Shown here: in pieces, positions 36,451 to 44,192 of the stretch
Layout of the letters: each line of letters begins with the position of its first letter
How positions within the stretch are numbered: the stretch's first letter is position 1
Assembly (NCBI GenBank): GCA_031415695.1
Contig: JANOSH010000015.1
Location: 1 to 64,000, forward strand
DNA length: 64,000 bases
Origin: JANOSH01 sp031415695
Lineage (GTDB): Bacteria; Actinomycetota; Acidimicrobiia; Acidimicrobiales; Ilumatobacteraceae
Direction of reading: 5' to 3'
Made by a program: the position numbers and the translations under genes
The notes under the pieces: model-generated
The model's input: only the letters and a program-made list of their open reading frames with translations
Told to the model about the DNA's origin: nothing
Databases searched by the model: none

Positions 36451-37023
36451 CTCGAGCGCCCGAAGCAGTTGGCGAAAGGCTCGGCCACGGTGGCTCACCG
36501 CGTTCTTTTCGTTGTCGGTCATCTGCGAGAACACTCGGCCTCCGCTGCCGGCCGGCATGAATATGGGGTCGTAACCGAATCCTCGGCCATCGTGTTCCTC
36601 GGTGGCGATGTGTCCGGGGCACACCCCTTCGACGGCTAGGGGTTGCCGATCGGGAAAGACGACGAGCGCAACGGTCCGAAAACTTGCGGTGCGTAGTTCC
36701 CACGGGACGCCATGTATTTCGTGCAGCATCTTGGCGCGGTTGTCGGCGTACGTTGCGTTCTCGCCGGCGTATCGGGCGGTGTGAACACCCGGCCGACCCT
36801 CCAATGCGTCGACAAACAACCCCGTGTCGTCAGCAACTGCGGGCAGTCCAGTGGCATCGCAGATTGCCTTTGCTTTCAGCCATGCATTGCCAACGAGCGT
36901 GTCGAGGTTCTCGTCGACGTCAGGAATGCCGACAGGACGGGGACGAAGGTCGACCGCCCCGGCGAGTAGTTGTTCGATCTCGGCGACCTTGTCGGGATTC
37001 GCCGAAGCACACACCAAAATCAC
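36436..37023 (-). CDS. rdgB: XTP/dITP diphosphatase (Ham1/RdgB)
   Basis: A 195-residue nucleotide-pool sanitising enzyme that hydrolyses dITP and XTP to monophosphates. Motifs: VCASANPDKVAEIEQLL at the N-terminus, VADDTGLFVDALEGRPGVHT (catalytic Asp region), ARYAGENATYADNR, and GRGFGYDPIFMP near the C-terminus with SHRGRAF. GTG 37023 is the start, 3 bp after rph, so the two are co-transcribed. The order murI-rph-rdgB is conserved in actinobacteria. The gene ends in a 15-bp convergent overlap with the aldolase-like gene. Confidence 0.95.
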   Translation of the reverse strand: MILVCASANPDKVAEIEQLLAGAVDLRPRPVGIPDVDENLDTLVGNAWLKAKAICDATGLPAVADDTGLFVDALEGRPGVHTARYAGENATYADNRAKMLHEIHGVPWELRTASFRTVALVVFPDRQPLAVEGVCPGHIATEEHDGRGFGYDPIFMPAGSGGRVFSQMTDNEKNAVSHRGRAFRQLLRALELPAS

Positions 37024-37026
37024 GTT

Positions 37027-37776
37027 TTAACGTTTCGAGGGGGGAACCGACAGCAATTCGGCTTGCAGAGCGAACAGTTCACTTATGCCGAGTTCACCCA
37101 GGGTTGTGAGCTCATCGAGTTCGCGACGCGAGAACGCCACACCTTCAGCGGTGCCTTGCACCTCGACGAACAACGGCTCGCCACCAGCGATGGCCTTGGT
37201 CATCACAACATTCATGTCGGTCTCGGCCCGGCTGTCTTCCACGTACGGAAGGTCGAGCATCGGGATACCGTCGATGATGCCAACACTGATCGCTGCGCAC
37301 TGGGAATGGAGCGGATGCTTCGCAATAGCGCCCTTGAGTACGAGTCGGGTGAGTGCATCATGCAGTGCCAAATAGCCACCGGTGATCGACGCGGTTCGAG
37401 TACCGCCGTCGGCTTGTAACACATCGCAGTCGACAATCACCTGGCGCTCACCGAGCGCTCGCATGTCGCACACGGCCCGCAGGGAACGGCCGATGAGCCG
37501 CTGAATCTCGATGGTGCGGCCCTGCTGTTTTCCCTTGGCGGCCTCACGGTCGACACGCTCGGGAGACGACCCGGGCAGCATTGAATACTCGGCGGTGACC
37601 CAACCTTTCCCCTTGCCCTTCATCCACCGGGGAACATCCTCGTCGATGCTGGCGGTGCACAGCACCCGGGTTCGCCCGAACGATACCAGCACACTGCCGG
37701 CGGCCATGTCGGTGTAGTCACGTTCGAACGTGATGGGGCGAAGCTGATCGGGGGTACGACCATCGGGACGAGCCAT
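37027..37776 (-). CDS. rph: Ribonuclease PH
   Basis: A 249-residue phosphorolytic 3'-5' exoribonuclease that trims tRNA 3' ends. Motifs: RPDGRTPDQLRPITFERDYT, GRTRVLCTASIDEDVPRW, GKGWVTAEYSMLPGSSPER, QRLIGRSLRAVCDMRALGER and VDCDVLQADGGTRTASITGG. The aspartates in MLDLPYVEDSRAETDMNVVM are at the catalytic site. The gene follows murI by 2 bp and precedes rdgB by 3 bp in one transcription unit. Length is normal for the family and all core residues look intact. Confidence 0.96.
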   Translation of the reverse strand: MARPDGRTPDQLRPITFERDYTDMAAGSVLVSFGRTRVLCTASIDEDVPRWMKGKGKGWVTAEYSMLPGSSPERVDREAAKGKQQGRTIEIQRLIGRSLRAVCDMRALGERQVIVDCDVLQADGGTRTASITGGYLALHDALTRLVLKGAIAKHPLHSQCAAISVGIIDGIPMLDLPYVEDSRAETDMNVVMTKAIAGGEPLFVEVQGTAEGVAFSRRELDELTTLGELGISELFALQAELLSVPPSKR

Positions 37777-37778
37777 AG

Positions 37779-38579
37779 CTATTTCTCCTCAAAAGTAACG
37801 TGTTCTGCTTCGACCAACTCGGGGCCGAGTAGCCGACGGCCGAGCGAACCGAACCAATCGACATCGCCAGACGACAAGAAACGATGCCGTCCTGGCACCT
37901 CTACCGTACGCGCCAGACCTCCTTCGACCAGCAATCGCCGTAACGCGAACGCCGTTTCGTCGGCTGATGACACGAGCACGACGTCGGGACCGACTACATC
38001 GGCGATGACCCGCGCCAGATACGGGTAGTGGGTACAGCCGAGTAGCAGGGTGTCGATTCCGGCCTCGACAATCGGTGCAAGGAGACGCTCGGCTAACACG
38101 GTCACTTCGTCGCCGGCGGTGACGCCACGCTCGACGAATTCCACAAACCCTGGGCACGCCGCGCACGTGAGTTCGACGTCGGGGTCGGCCGCTGCGACGG
38201 CCCGTTGATACGCACCCGATCCAACCGTCCCCACGGTGCCGATTACACCCACGTGGCCCGACCTTGTGGCCTGAACCAGCGCCTTCGCTCCGGGATCGAT
38301 GACTCCGAGCACCGGCACCGGCAGTTCATTGGCCAGTTCAACCGCAGCAGCAGCGGTGTTACAGGCAACGACCACGACTTTGGCGTCGTACTCGTCGATG
38401 AGATGCCAAGCAATCTGCCGCGCGTACCTGGCGACGTCGGCTTGAGGCTTTGACCCATACGGATATCGGCCGGTGTCGCCGAGATACACCACGTCTTCAG
38501 CAGGCAGTAGATCAATGACGGCGCGGGCTACGGTGAGGCCGCCGAATCCACTGTCGAACATCGCGATGGGGCCATGCAT
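37779..38579 (-). CDS. murI: Glutamate racemase
   Basis: A 266-residue enzyme that makes D-glutamate for peptidoglycan. The catalytic Cys pair is in VVVACNTAAAAVELAN (first Cys) and LLLGCTHYPYLARVI (second Cys). The N-terminal IAMFDSGFGGLTVARAV and LGDTGRYPYGSK are also conserved. ATG 38579 gives the family start, and longer in-frame readings enter the upstream SIMPL gene. It heads the murI-rph-rdgB run, with 16 bp to the preceding SIMPL stop. In Mycobacterium tuberculosis murI also lies downstream of mec-cysO-cysM, as here. Confidence 0.95.
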   Translation of the reverse strand: MHGPIAMFDSGFGGLTVARAVIDLLPAEDVVYLGDTGRYPYGSKPQADVARYARQIAWHLIDEYDAKVVVVACNTAAAAVELANELPVPVLGVIDPGAKALVQATRSGHVGVIGTVGTVGSGAYQRAVAAADPDVELTCAACPGFVEFVERGVTAGDEVTVLAERLLAPIVEAGIDTLLLGCTHYPYLARVIADVVGPDVVLVSSADETAFALRRLLVEGGLARTVEVPGRHRFLSSGDVDWFGSLGRRLLGPELVEAEHVTFEEK

Positions 38580-38595
38580 GACGGCGTCGACGAGG

Positions 38596-39294
38596 CTACG
38601 CCCGGTTGGCCAGGTCGGGCGGCTGCACCGAGAACCGCGCTTCGATACGAGCGGTGACGGATTGACGAGCCGGTTGCAGATCGAACGCTGGCTGTGCTGC
38701 GTCGGACATACCGGCGGCACCAGCAAACCCGCGAGCCATCATCATACTCCCGCCACCGTGGTCGGCGTTGCCGCCCGACAAGAGGCCGCTGTCGGCCAAC
38801 TCGATCAGTCCGGTGACCTGTGTGCCGAGCGCCGCCGCGTAGTCGCGGGCGCGACGAAGCGCATCCTCGACAGCCGCCAGTCGCGCCGCCCGGTAGTGCT
38901 CGCTGTTGTCACGCAGACGCCAGTTGGGGCCGTGAAACGAGGCACCGTCACAGCGTCCGAGCGCCCCAAGCATTTCGCCAAGCACGGCGAAGTCGGTGAC
39001 CCGCACCGTGGAGGACAGCGACGCCTGGTATCCAATGATGCGGTTGTTGCCGTCTTTGTACTGCGGGTACACCGACACGCCACCCGTCTCGGTGCGCTCG
39101 ATGGCAGCCGAGTAGCTGTCGAGAACGACCTTGGCCTGCGCGGCGCGTTCGGTGACCTTGCGAACGGCAAGGGTGCGGTCGGGTTCCTGGGCCGCGATAG
39201 TGAGATACAGCTCGGCCAATTCGGGATCGACGTCGAGGTTCGATTCGCCGGCGGTAGTGATAACGGACGTTTGATTCTGGGCTGCTTGGTTCAC
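38596..39294 (-). CDS. SIMPL domain-containing protein
   Basis: The 232-residue product has a SIMPL/DUF541 domain: an N-terminal strand-rich part (ITTAGESNLDVDPELAELYL), a helix with RKVTERAAQAKVVLDSYSAA, then YPQYKDGNNRIIGYQASLSS and TVRVTDFAVLGEMLGALG, the family's central signature. The helix AARLAAVEDALRRARDYAAAL follows. SIMPL proteins often sit outside the cytoplasmic membrane and are poorly understood. No signal peptide is evident from GTG 39294, so this copy is probably cytoplasmic. It lies between cysM (29 bp) and murI (16 bp), where mycobacteria carry a rhomboid-type gene. Confidence 0.8.
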   Translation of the reverse strand: MNQAAQNQTSVITTAGESNLDVDPELAELYLTIAAQEPDRTLAVRKVTERAAQAKVVLDSYSAAIERTETGGVSVYPQYKDGNNRIIGYQASLSSTVRVTDFAVLGEMLGALGRCDGASFHGPNWRLRDNSEHYRAARLAAVEDALRRARDYAAALGTQVTGLIELADSGLLSGGNADHGGGSMMMARGFAGAAGMSDAAQPAFDLQPARQSVTARIEARFSVQPPDLANRA

Positions 39295-39323
39295 GATTGC
39301 GTAAGCGTACCGTCGCGCTTCAT

Positions 39324-40268
39324 CTAGAAGTAGATGATCTTTTCGGCTTTGGCTTCGGCGTCGTCGAGGTCGTCGGTATAGGCACCCGTCGACAGATATT
39401 TCCAGCCGCCGTCGCACACGATGAACACGATGACACCGTGGTCGATTTCGCTGGCAACCTTCGCGGCGCCAGCTAATGCGGCTCCAGCTGAGATGCCGGC
39501 GAAGACGCCAACTTCAAGCATGCGCCGCGTCCACTCGATGGATTCACGGGGCCGTACGACGCGTTTGCGATCGAGAATTTCAAGCCCATTCCAGTTGTCG
39601 AAGATGGGTGGTACGTAGCCCTCGTCGAGGTTGCGAAGCCCGTCGACCCGTTCGCCCAACGGCGGTTCGATGGCAATGACCTTCACGGTCGGCTTCGCTT
39701 GCTTCAAATACGTGCCCGTACCCATAAGCGTGCCACTGGTACCCAGACCGGCAACGAAATGGGTGATCTCGGGGCAGTCGCGCATGATCTCGGGGCCGGT
39801 GCCTTCGAAGTGGGCGCGGGGGTTGTTGTCGTTCTCGTACTGATACGGCATGAACCATTCCGGGTGCTTGTCGTGCAAGGCAAGCGCCCGCATGACCGCA
39901 CCGTTAGAACCTTCCCCGCCGGGGGTCATAATCAACTCGGCGCCGTACACCTCGAGCATTTGGCGTCGTTCGATCGACACGTTTTCGGGCATCAGAATTT
40001 TGATGGGGTAGCCTCGCAATTGGGCGATGGCTGCCAGCGCGATACCGGTGTTTCCTGACGACGGTTCCATGATGGTTTGGCCGGGCTGGAGTAAGCCTTC
40101 TTTCTCGGCGAACTCGATCATCGACTTGGCGATTCGGTCCTTCACCGAGCCGAACGGGTTCTGCGATTCCATCTTCGCCACGATGCGCACGTTCGGGTTT
40201 GGTGACAGCCGACTGACATCGACCATGGGCGTATTGCCGATCATGTCCAGGACACTTTCGAAGATCAT
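39324..40268 (-). CDS. cysM: Cysteine synthase, CysM type
   Basis: A 314-residue fold-type II PLP enzyme. The PLP lysine is in NPFGSVKDRIAKSMIEFA, the phosphate/substrate loop is MEPSSGNTGIALAAIAQ, and GLGTSGTLMGTGTYLKQAKP binds the PLP phosphate. The C-terminus CDGGWKYLSTGAYTDDLDDA closely resembles mycobacterial CysM, which uses O-phosphoserine and the thiocarboxylated carrier CysO, rather than CysK. The neighbouring mec gene supports that route, but no cysO gene lies between them. A perfect TATAAT box and an inverted repeat precede the ATG, so this gene may have its own promoter. Confidence 0.88.
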   Translation of the reverse strand: MIFESVLDMIGNTPMVDVSRLSPNPNVRIVAKMESQNPFGSVKDRIAKSMIEFAEKEGLLQPGQTIMEPSSGNTGIALAAIAQLRGYPIKILMPENVSIERRQMLEVYGAELIMTPGGEGSNGAVMRALALHDKHPEWFMPYQYENDNNPRAHFEGTGPEIMRDCPEITHFVAGLGTSGTLMGTGTYLKQAKPTVKVIAIEPPLGERVDGLRNLDEGYVPPIFDNWNGLEILDRKRVVRPRESIEWTRRMLEVGVFAGISAGAALAGAAKVASEIDHGVIVFIVCDGGWKYLSTGAYTDDLDDAEAKAEKIIYF

Positions 40269-40286
40269 GTTGCCTCACGCTCCAAA

Positions 40287-40311
40287 CCCGACGTAACTAG
40301 TCGGGATTATA
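40287..40311 (-). promoter_or_regulatory. cysM promoter -10 box with overlapping inverted repeat
   Basis: On the minus strand TATAAT (40311-40306) is followed immediately by the perfect inverted repeat CCCGAC-7 nt-GTCGGG (40305-40287). The repeat would cover the transcription start and the first transcribed bases, so it could be an operator or a 5' hairpin. The ATG is 18 bp further on. A -35 candidate TGTCAG at 40334-40329 has 17-bp spacing but matches poorly. Confidence 0.5.
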
Positions 40312-40354
40312 GCGCCGCCGACCGGCAACTGACACCCCAGTTCCGGTTTTGGGG

Positions 40355-40762
40355 TTAGCGGGGCAACAGGGTGACGGGTTCCTCGCTGATGGTTCCGTCG
40401 ACTAGCCGGAAGCTGCGCACCACAGGCGCGTCGCGTTTGAGGCTGACAATGACGTAGTGCCATGTTGGGTCGGGGGCTTGGGCAACATCGGTGGGGCTGG
40501 GGTACGACTCGGTGTGGGTATGGCTGTGCATCACGCCGATGATGTCGAGCCCGTGGTCCTCAGCATCGATTTCAGAGCGCAGGTGCTCGCGGGGCTCGAC
40601 GGTGTACACCTTGGAACTCTTGGCCACATTGGTGCATGGGTAGAAGCGGCTGACCTTGCCCGATTTGATGCTGCCCGCCATCAGCCCGCAGGCTTCGTAC
40701 GGCAACTCGTTGTAGGCGATAGCCACCATCTGGTTGTAGACGTCTTGAGTGATCGACAGCAT
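40355..40762 (-). CDS. mec: JAMM metalloprotease Mec, CysO-cysteine hydrolase
   Basis: A 135-residue JAB1/MPN/Mov34 protein. The zinc motif appears as the Glu in LPYEACGLMAG and HSHTHTESYPSPTD (H-x-H then the S/D motif), the full JAMM signature. In M. tuberculosis Mec releases cysteine from the CysO-Cys adduct in the mec-cysO-cysM pathway. Here cysM follows 86 bp downstream, but the intervening space is too short for a cysO of about 90 codons. ATG 40762 is the start; 45 bp separate it from divergent smpB. A short inverted repeat, accccA...Tggggt, follows the stop and could weakly terminate. Confidence 0.88.
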   Translation of the reverse strand: MLSITQDVYNQMVAIAYNELPYEACGLMAGSIKSGKVSRFYPCTNVAKSSKVYTVEPREHLRSEIDAEDHGLDIIGVMHSHTHTESYPSPTDVAQAPDPTWHYVIVSLKRDAPVVRSFRLVDGTISEEPVTLLPR

Positions 40763-40807
40763 CTTGGATACCAACCGTATCGTCCGCCCGGTACCCTGTG
40801 GAGTCCT

Positions 40808-41290
40808 ATGAAGGTGATCGGCGACAAAGTCGTAGCAAGCAACCGCAAGGCGCGCCACGACTTCAGCATTCTCGATGTCGTCGAAGCCGGCATTGTGCTC
40901 GACGGGTCCGAGGTGAAGAGTCTGCGTCTCGGCCAGGTTCAAATGGCCGACGCGTACGCTCGGATCGAGGGGCGCGAGATGTGGCTCGATGGCATTCATA
41001 TCGCGCCGTATAGCAACGCCAGCGGGTTCGGTGCCCATTTCACCGACCGGAAACGCAAGTTGTTGTTGCATCGGGCCGAGATCCAGCGCTTGGGTCACCG
41101 GATTAATCTCGAACGATTGACGCTGGTGCCGCTCTCGATCTACTTCAAAGATGGTCGGGCCAAGGTCGAGTTGGCGTTGTGCCGCGGCCGCCAGAAAGCC
41201 GACAAGCGTCAGGCTATGGCCGAACGTGACGCAAAGTCCGATATTGCCAGGGCCCTAGGGCGGCAGCGCAAGGGTATGGAGGAGCGGTAG
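40808..41290 (+). CDS. smpB: SsrA-binding protein SmpB
   Basis: A 160-residue tmRNA partner in trans-translation, acting at stalled ribosomes. Motifs: VVASNRKARHDFSILDVVEA, GIVLDGSEVKSLRLGQVQMA, DAYARIEGREMWLDGIHIAP, FTDRKRKLLLHRAEIQRL and IYFKDGRAKVELALCRGRQK. The basic C-terminal tail (DARSD-like AERDAKSDIARALGRQRK) enters the mRNA channel. Length is normal. The tmRNA gene itself lies 2.3 kb downstream on the same strand. ATG 40808 is preceded by GTGGAG. A truncated topoisomerase fragment starts 6 bp after the stop. Confidence 0.97.
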   Translation: MKVIGDKVVASNRKARHDFSILDVVEAGIVLDGSEVKSLRLGQVQMADAYARIEGREMWLDGIHIAPYSNASGFGAHFTDRKRKLLLHRAEIQRLGHRINLERLTLVPLSIYFKDGRAKVELALCRGRQKADKRQAMAERDAKSDIARALGRQRKGMEER

Positions 41291-41296
41291 TCCGTC

Positions 41297-41844
41297 GTGG
41301 AAGCGCCAGAGTTTGCTGACTCCATCGACCATGGATCCGACACCGAACTCTTGCTGGTGGAGGGCAACTCGGCGGTCGGTGCGCTTGAACGAGGTCGGGC
41401 CGATAGGTGGCAGGCCATCTTGTCGATGCAGGGCAAGATCCCCAATGCGTTGCGGGCGTCAGAGTCCAGGGTCAAGGCGCATCTCACCTGTGCGATGTTG
41501 TTCGATCGACTCGGCTCGGGCAGCGGCGATGCCTGCGATCTCACCAAGGCGCGCTATGAGCGGGTCTTCATCTGTACCGATCCCGACGCCGACGGAACCC
41601 AGGTACTGCTAACGGTGTTGTTTTTGCGATGGCTAACGCCGTGGCACTACGTACGGCTGCTTGCCGAGTTGAAAGCGGTGGGCGGTGGTGCGCCGACGAC
41701 CACTCGCTTCAAGGGTCTTGGCCAGATGGAAACCAACGAACTGCGACACACACTGTTGGACCCGCAACCCGTCGACTGGGAGCTGTCGACCTCGCTGCCG
41801 CCGAGCGAACCCAAGTCTTGTTCGCCTCATTCCTCGCCCCCTAG
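41297..41844 (+). pseudogene. Truncated, frameshifted type IIA topoisomerase B subunit (GyrB/ParE) fragment
   Basis: Starting just after smpB, the text DHGSDTELLLVEGNSAVGAL and RWQAILSMQGKIPNALRAS matches the TOPRIM segment of GyrB/ParE (VEGDSAGGS... in the family). FICTDPDADGTQVLLTVLFL corresponds to the DxDxD-type metal motif, and TTRFKGLGQMETNELRHTLL to the RYKGLGEM segment. The N-terminal ATPase and transducer domains are absent. Between the metal motif and KGLGQM the family's roughly 50-residue stretch is largely missing. Near 41790 the frame shifts; VDLAAAERTQVLFASFLAP in the other frame ends as GyrB does, at TAG 41842-41844. A reading through to 42289 in the first frame is only antisense to the next gene. 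Confidence 0.8.
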
Positions 41845-42630
41845 CCCACTGACGAGTAAAGGAAAGAGTGGGTGGTCGAGGGGTGCGCCGTCGGCAAGTT
41901 CGGCGGCAAGGCCTGGGAATGGTGGTGACGTTAACCATGGGCGGGGGCGATGCACCATGTCGTCGCCCAGGAATCGTACCGACAGCACGCGGCGCCGATT
42001 CGGGCCCTGCACTCCCCCGGCACCGTGCAACGTGAGCATGTGGAAAAAGACAGCGTCACCAGGTTCCAGGTCCCAACTCAGCACCCGGTATCGCTCGGGG
42101 TCCGCGGCCAGGTCGGGAAGTTCGGCCAAGGCTCCGTCGGGGAACCATTTCGCTTGGCCATCGAGGAAGGTCCGCGGCATAAACCACGGGCCGAGGTGCG
42201 ACCCGGCGATCAGTTCGAGGCTAGAGGCACGAGGCACCGGGTCGACCGGGAACCACATGCTGGCGTTTTGGCGGCCATCGACGTTGTAGTACGGCTGGTC
42301 CTGATGCCACGGCGTTCGTTGGCGGGTACCAGGCTCTTTCACCAACATGTGGTCGTGGTAGAGCCGCACCGATTTGGAACCCATCAGCTGTTGGGCGATG
42401 TTGGCGGTGCCTGATGTGCGGATGAAGCGTTCCATAGCGGGTAGTCGTTGCCACGAGCAGAAGTCCTCGATGAACGCCCCGTCGTCATCGGGGCTGGCTC
42501 GTTTGGCCATGGGTGACAAACTGACCAAGTTGGCCTCGATAGCCTCAGCGGCAAGGGCAACAGCGGCTGGCGCGAATGCGCCGCGAACACATACCGCTCC
42601 ATCCGCTTTGAAATCACCATCGATGTGCAT
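41827..42630 (-). CDS. Phytanoyl-CoA dioxygenase (PhyH) family protein
   Basis: A 267-residue Fe(II)/2-oxoglutarate-dependent oxygenase. The iron ligands are H-x-D in RTPWHQDQPYYNVDGRQN and the distal His in FFHMLTLHGAGGVQGPN. The 2-oxoglutarate-binding Arg is probably in RRRVLSVRFLGDD. PhyH relatives hydroxylate lipids, phosphonates or amino-acid derivatives; the substrate is unknown here. ATG 42630 has AGGTTGGA about 9 nt upstream; an in-frame TTG at 42642 is an alternative. The 3' end overlaps the topoisomerase fragment convergently by 18 bp. It is divergent from the enoyl-CoA hydratase gene. Confidence 0.85.
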   Translation of the reverse strand: MHIDGDFKADGAVCVRGAFAPAAVALAAEAIEANLVSLSPMAKRASPDDDGAFIEDFCSWQRLPAMERFIRTSGTANIAQQLMGSKSVRLYHDHMLVKEPGTRQRTPWHQDQPYYNVDGRQNASMWFPVDPVPRASSLELIAGSHLGPWFMPRTFLDGQAKWFPDGALAELPDLAADPERYRVLSWDLEPGDAVFFHMLTLHGAGGVQGPNRRRVLSVRFLGDDMVHRPRPWLTSPPFPGLAAELADGAPLDHPLFPLLVSGLGGEE

Positions 42631-42685
42631 CGTGAAATCCAACCTAGCCGTCGAGCCGAAACGCTGGTGCGTGGCACACTTAGGT

Positions 42686-43459
42686 ATGGCTGAATCTGGC
42701 GTCCTCTACGACGAGTCGAACCACGTCGGCATCATCACTATCAACCGGCCCGAGGCGCGCAATGCGCTCACGTGGGCCGCGTACGCCGAGTTGGAGCGTC
42801 TCGTTCGCGAAACCACCGCGCGCTGTTTAGTCATTACCGGCACCGACCCGGCGTTCTGTTCAGGTGACGATGTGAAGCAGGTGATGGGCGGCGGCGACCG
42901 GCCGCCACTCACATCGGTCAGCATCCCGCGGCTCACCCCCGCAGCCGATTCGCTACTGCATACGAACGTGCCGGTGATCGCCGCCGTCAATGGCGCCGCG
43001 GTTGGTTGGGGTATGGAGTTGGCACTCATGGCCGACATTCGTGTGGCCAGTGACAGGGCCAAATTCGGCGAGCTGTTTGTGCTGCGGGGCTTGGTCTGCG
43101 ATGCCCCCGGCCTGGGTCGCCTTGCGCAGGCTGTTGGTCGCGAGAAGACGGCAGAGTTGCTGTTCACCGGCGACGTCATCGATGCCGCCGAGGCGCTGCG
43201 CATCGGACTGGTGGGTCGCGTTGTTCCTCACGCCGAATTGTTGCCGTCGGCTTTGGGGTTGGCCAACCGGATTGCGACGAATCCCCCATTGGCGATATCC
43301 GCGCTGAAGTCGGGCCTTCGCAGCACCCTCGACCCCGATTGGAATGAGGTGGGCGAGTGGGTGTCGTCGACCCTTACTCGCCTGTTCCAGACTGCTGACC
43401 ATCGAGAAGGTGTGAAGTCGTTCCTAGAGCGCCGGCCGCCGAACTTCACCGGCCACTAG
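42686..43459 (+). CDS. Enoyl-CoA hydratase/isomerase family protein
   Basis: A 257-residue crotonase-fold protein. IITINRPEARNALTWAAYAE is the N-terminal signature. The oxyanion-hole segments are FCSGDDVKQVMG and AAVNGAAVGWGMELALMADI. The first catalytic Glu is expected near the FGELFVLRGLVCDAPGLGRL stretch, where the usual second Glu (in F-x-E-x-x-x-G) is only partly matched. The gene may therefore encode an isomerase or another crotonase rather than a hydratase. ATG 42686 is used. No operon partner is adjacent; tmRNA follows after 145 bp. Confidence 0.85.
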   Translation: MAESGVLYDESNHVGIITINRPEARNALTWAAYAELERLVRETTARCLVITGTDPAFCSGDDVKQVMGGGDRPPLTSVSIPRLTPAADSLLHTNVPVIAAVNGAAVGWGMELALMADIRVASDRAKFGELFVLRGLVCDAPGLGRLAQAVGREKTAELLFTGDVIDAAEALRIGLVGRVVPHAELLPSALGLANRIATNPPLAISALKSGLRSTLDPDWNEVGEWVSSTLTRLFQTADHREGVKSFLERRPPNFTGH

Positions 43460-43677
43460 GCGTCACTCCTCGGTGTAGTCGCCGTATACCTCGTCCTCGA
43501 TCAAACGAACACCATCTCGCCCGAGTATCAAGTCGGTTTTCGTTACTTAACCCGTACGAGAATGTGTTCACGCCGCTAGGATGAACCATGTAAGCAAGAT
43601 CAGAGGGGCTGACCGGTTTCGACATCAGTTACGCTGGCCGAGCGTGCGACCCGAGTTGCTCAGACTCGCTAAACGGG

Positions 43678-43722
43678 GCAAAAACAAGAATTGCCAACGA
43701 GCAGTTCGCTCTCGCTGCCTAA
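43678..43722 (+). other. tmRNA proteolysis-tag reading frame
   Basis: Fourteen codons plus TAA within ssrA encode AKTRIANEQFALAA. The resume codon is GCA (Ala), matching the alanine charged on the tmRNA. The final ALAA is the protease-recognition end. Confidence 0.93.
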
Positions 43723-43961
43723 TCACTTAGGTACATGAGAGACATCGTGAGTCGCAAGACCGCACGGGGCCGATCAACTGCAGCCCGGCACCAGAAGCAG
43801 ACGATGGCGGTGGGAAAGACCACTGACTGCAGGAAAGTCTGCTGACCTCAGGGAAAGACCTGGCGGTGGTCGCAAGACCAATCGACCCGGCGATGGGCTG
43901 CCGTTAGGCCCACACTCGGGAATGGTCGTAGCACGGGCGTCTGTCGCCTGGTGGACGGGGG

Positions 43962-43980
43962 TTCGATTCCCCCCAGCTCC
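43962..43980 (+). repeat. attL-type repeat (ssrA 3' end)
   Basis: TTCGATTCCCCCCAGCTCC forms the T loop 3' half and the acceptor strand of tmRNA. It is identical to 56393-56411; the flanking bases on both sides differ, which defines the 19-bp core. Confidence 0.9.
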
Positions 43981-44003
43981 ACAACACATAATGCCTGGTA
44001 AAC

Positions 44004-44020
44004 GCCACTTTTAGAGTGGC
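44004..44020 (+). terminator. Hairpin downstream of ssrA
   Basis: GCCACT (44004-44009) and AGTGGC (44015-44020) form a perfect 6-bp stem with the loop TTTAG. It lies 24 nt past the tmRNA end, inside the element. No T-run follows, so it is a possible processing stop or weak terminator supplied by the element. Confidence 0.4.
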
Positions 44021-44032
44021 CGAAAAGCCCGA

Positions 44033-44051
44033 CTTCTACCGGATTTCTACC
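44033..44051 (+). repeat. Candidate integrase arm-type repeat, left end
   Basis: CTTCTACCGGATTTCTACC recurs with one difference at 56254-56272 (inside the right end). A longer related tract, roughly 40 bp from TTCTACCGG onwards, recurs at 56464 beyond the right repeat. Two TTCTACC half-sites sit 11-12 bp apart in each copy, one helical turn, as expected for arm-type binding sites. Confidence 0.55.
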
Positions 44052-44192
44052 CTGACTCGCCGGTCAGTCGTGCCCGGCGCTCGACACGTGCCCGACCGGC
44101 GCTCAAAGGCCGACTGCACGCCCTTGTGGTCTTCACGCGCGATACAGCGAGGCAAGACTGGCCGACGTCAGCCACGTTCGCCGCGCCGGCTT

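Larger units (their letters stand above)
43605..43981 (+). ncRNA. ssrA: Transfer-messenger RNA (tmRNA)
   Basis: A 377-nt one-piece tmRNA. The 5' acceptor strand GGGGCTG (43605-43611), followed by the ACCGGTTTCGACA signature, pairs with CAGCTCC (43974-43980); discriminator A is at 43981. The T arm has GGGGTTCGATTCCCCC. The tag frame 43678-43722 starts with GCA after CTAAACGGG and encodes AKTRIANEQFALAA, ending in TAA. The ALAA end is typical for ClpXP/ClpAP recognition. CCA is not encoded. The tag differs from the ADSHQRDYALAA-like form of mycobacteria. The 3' end is the integration site of the downstream element, which leaves the gene intact. Confidence 0.97.

Noticed and set aside
41845..42289. 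In-frame extension of the topoisomerase fragment to 42289
   Set aside because: This part is the exact antisense of the PhyH gene, is rich in Ser/Pro/Arg and has no family resemblance. The true end of the homology is in another frame at 41844.
43741..43940. Repeated GGAAAGAC/GCAAGAC tracts as a separate repeat array
   Set aside because: They are the pseudoknot regions of tmRNA.
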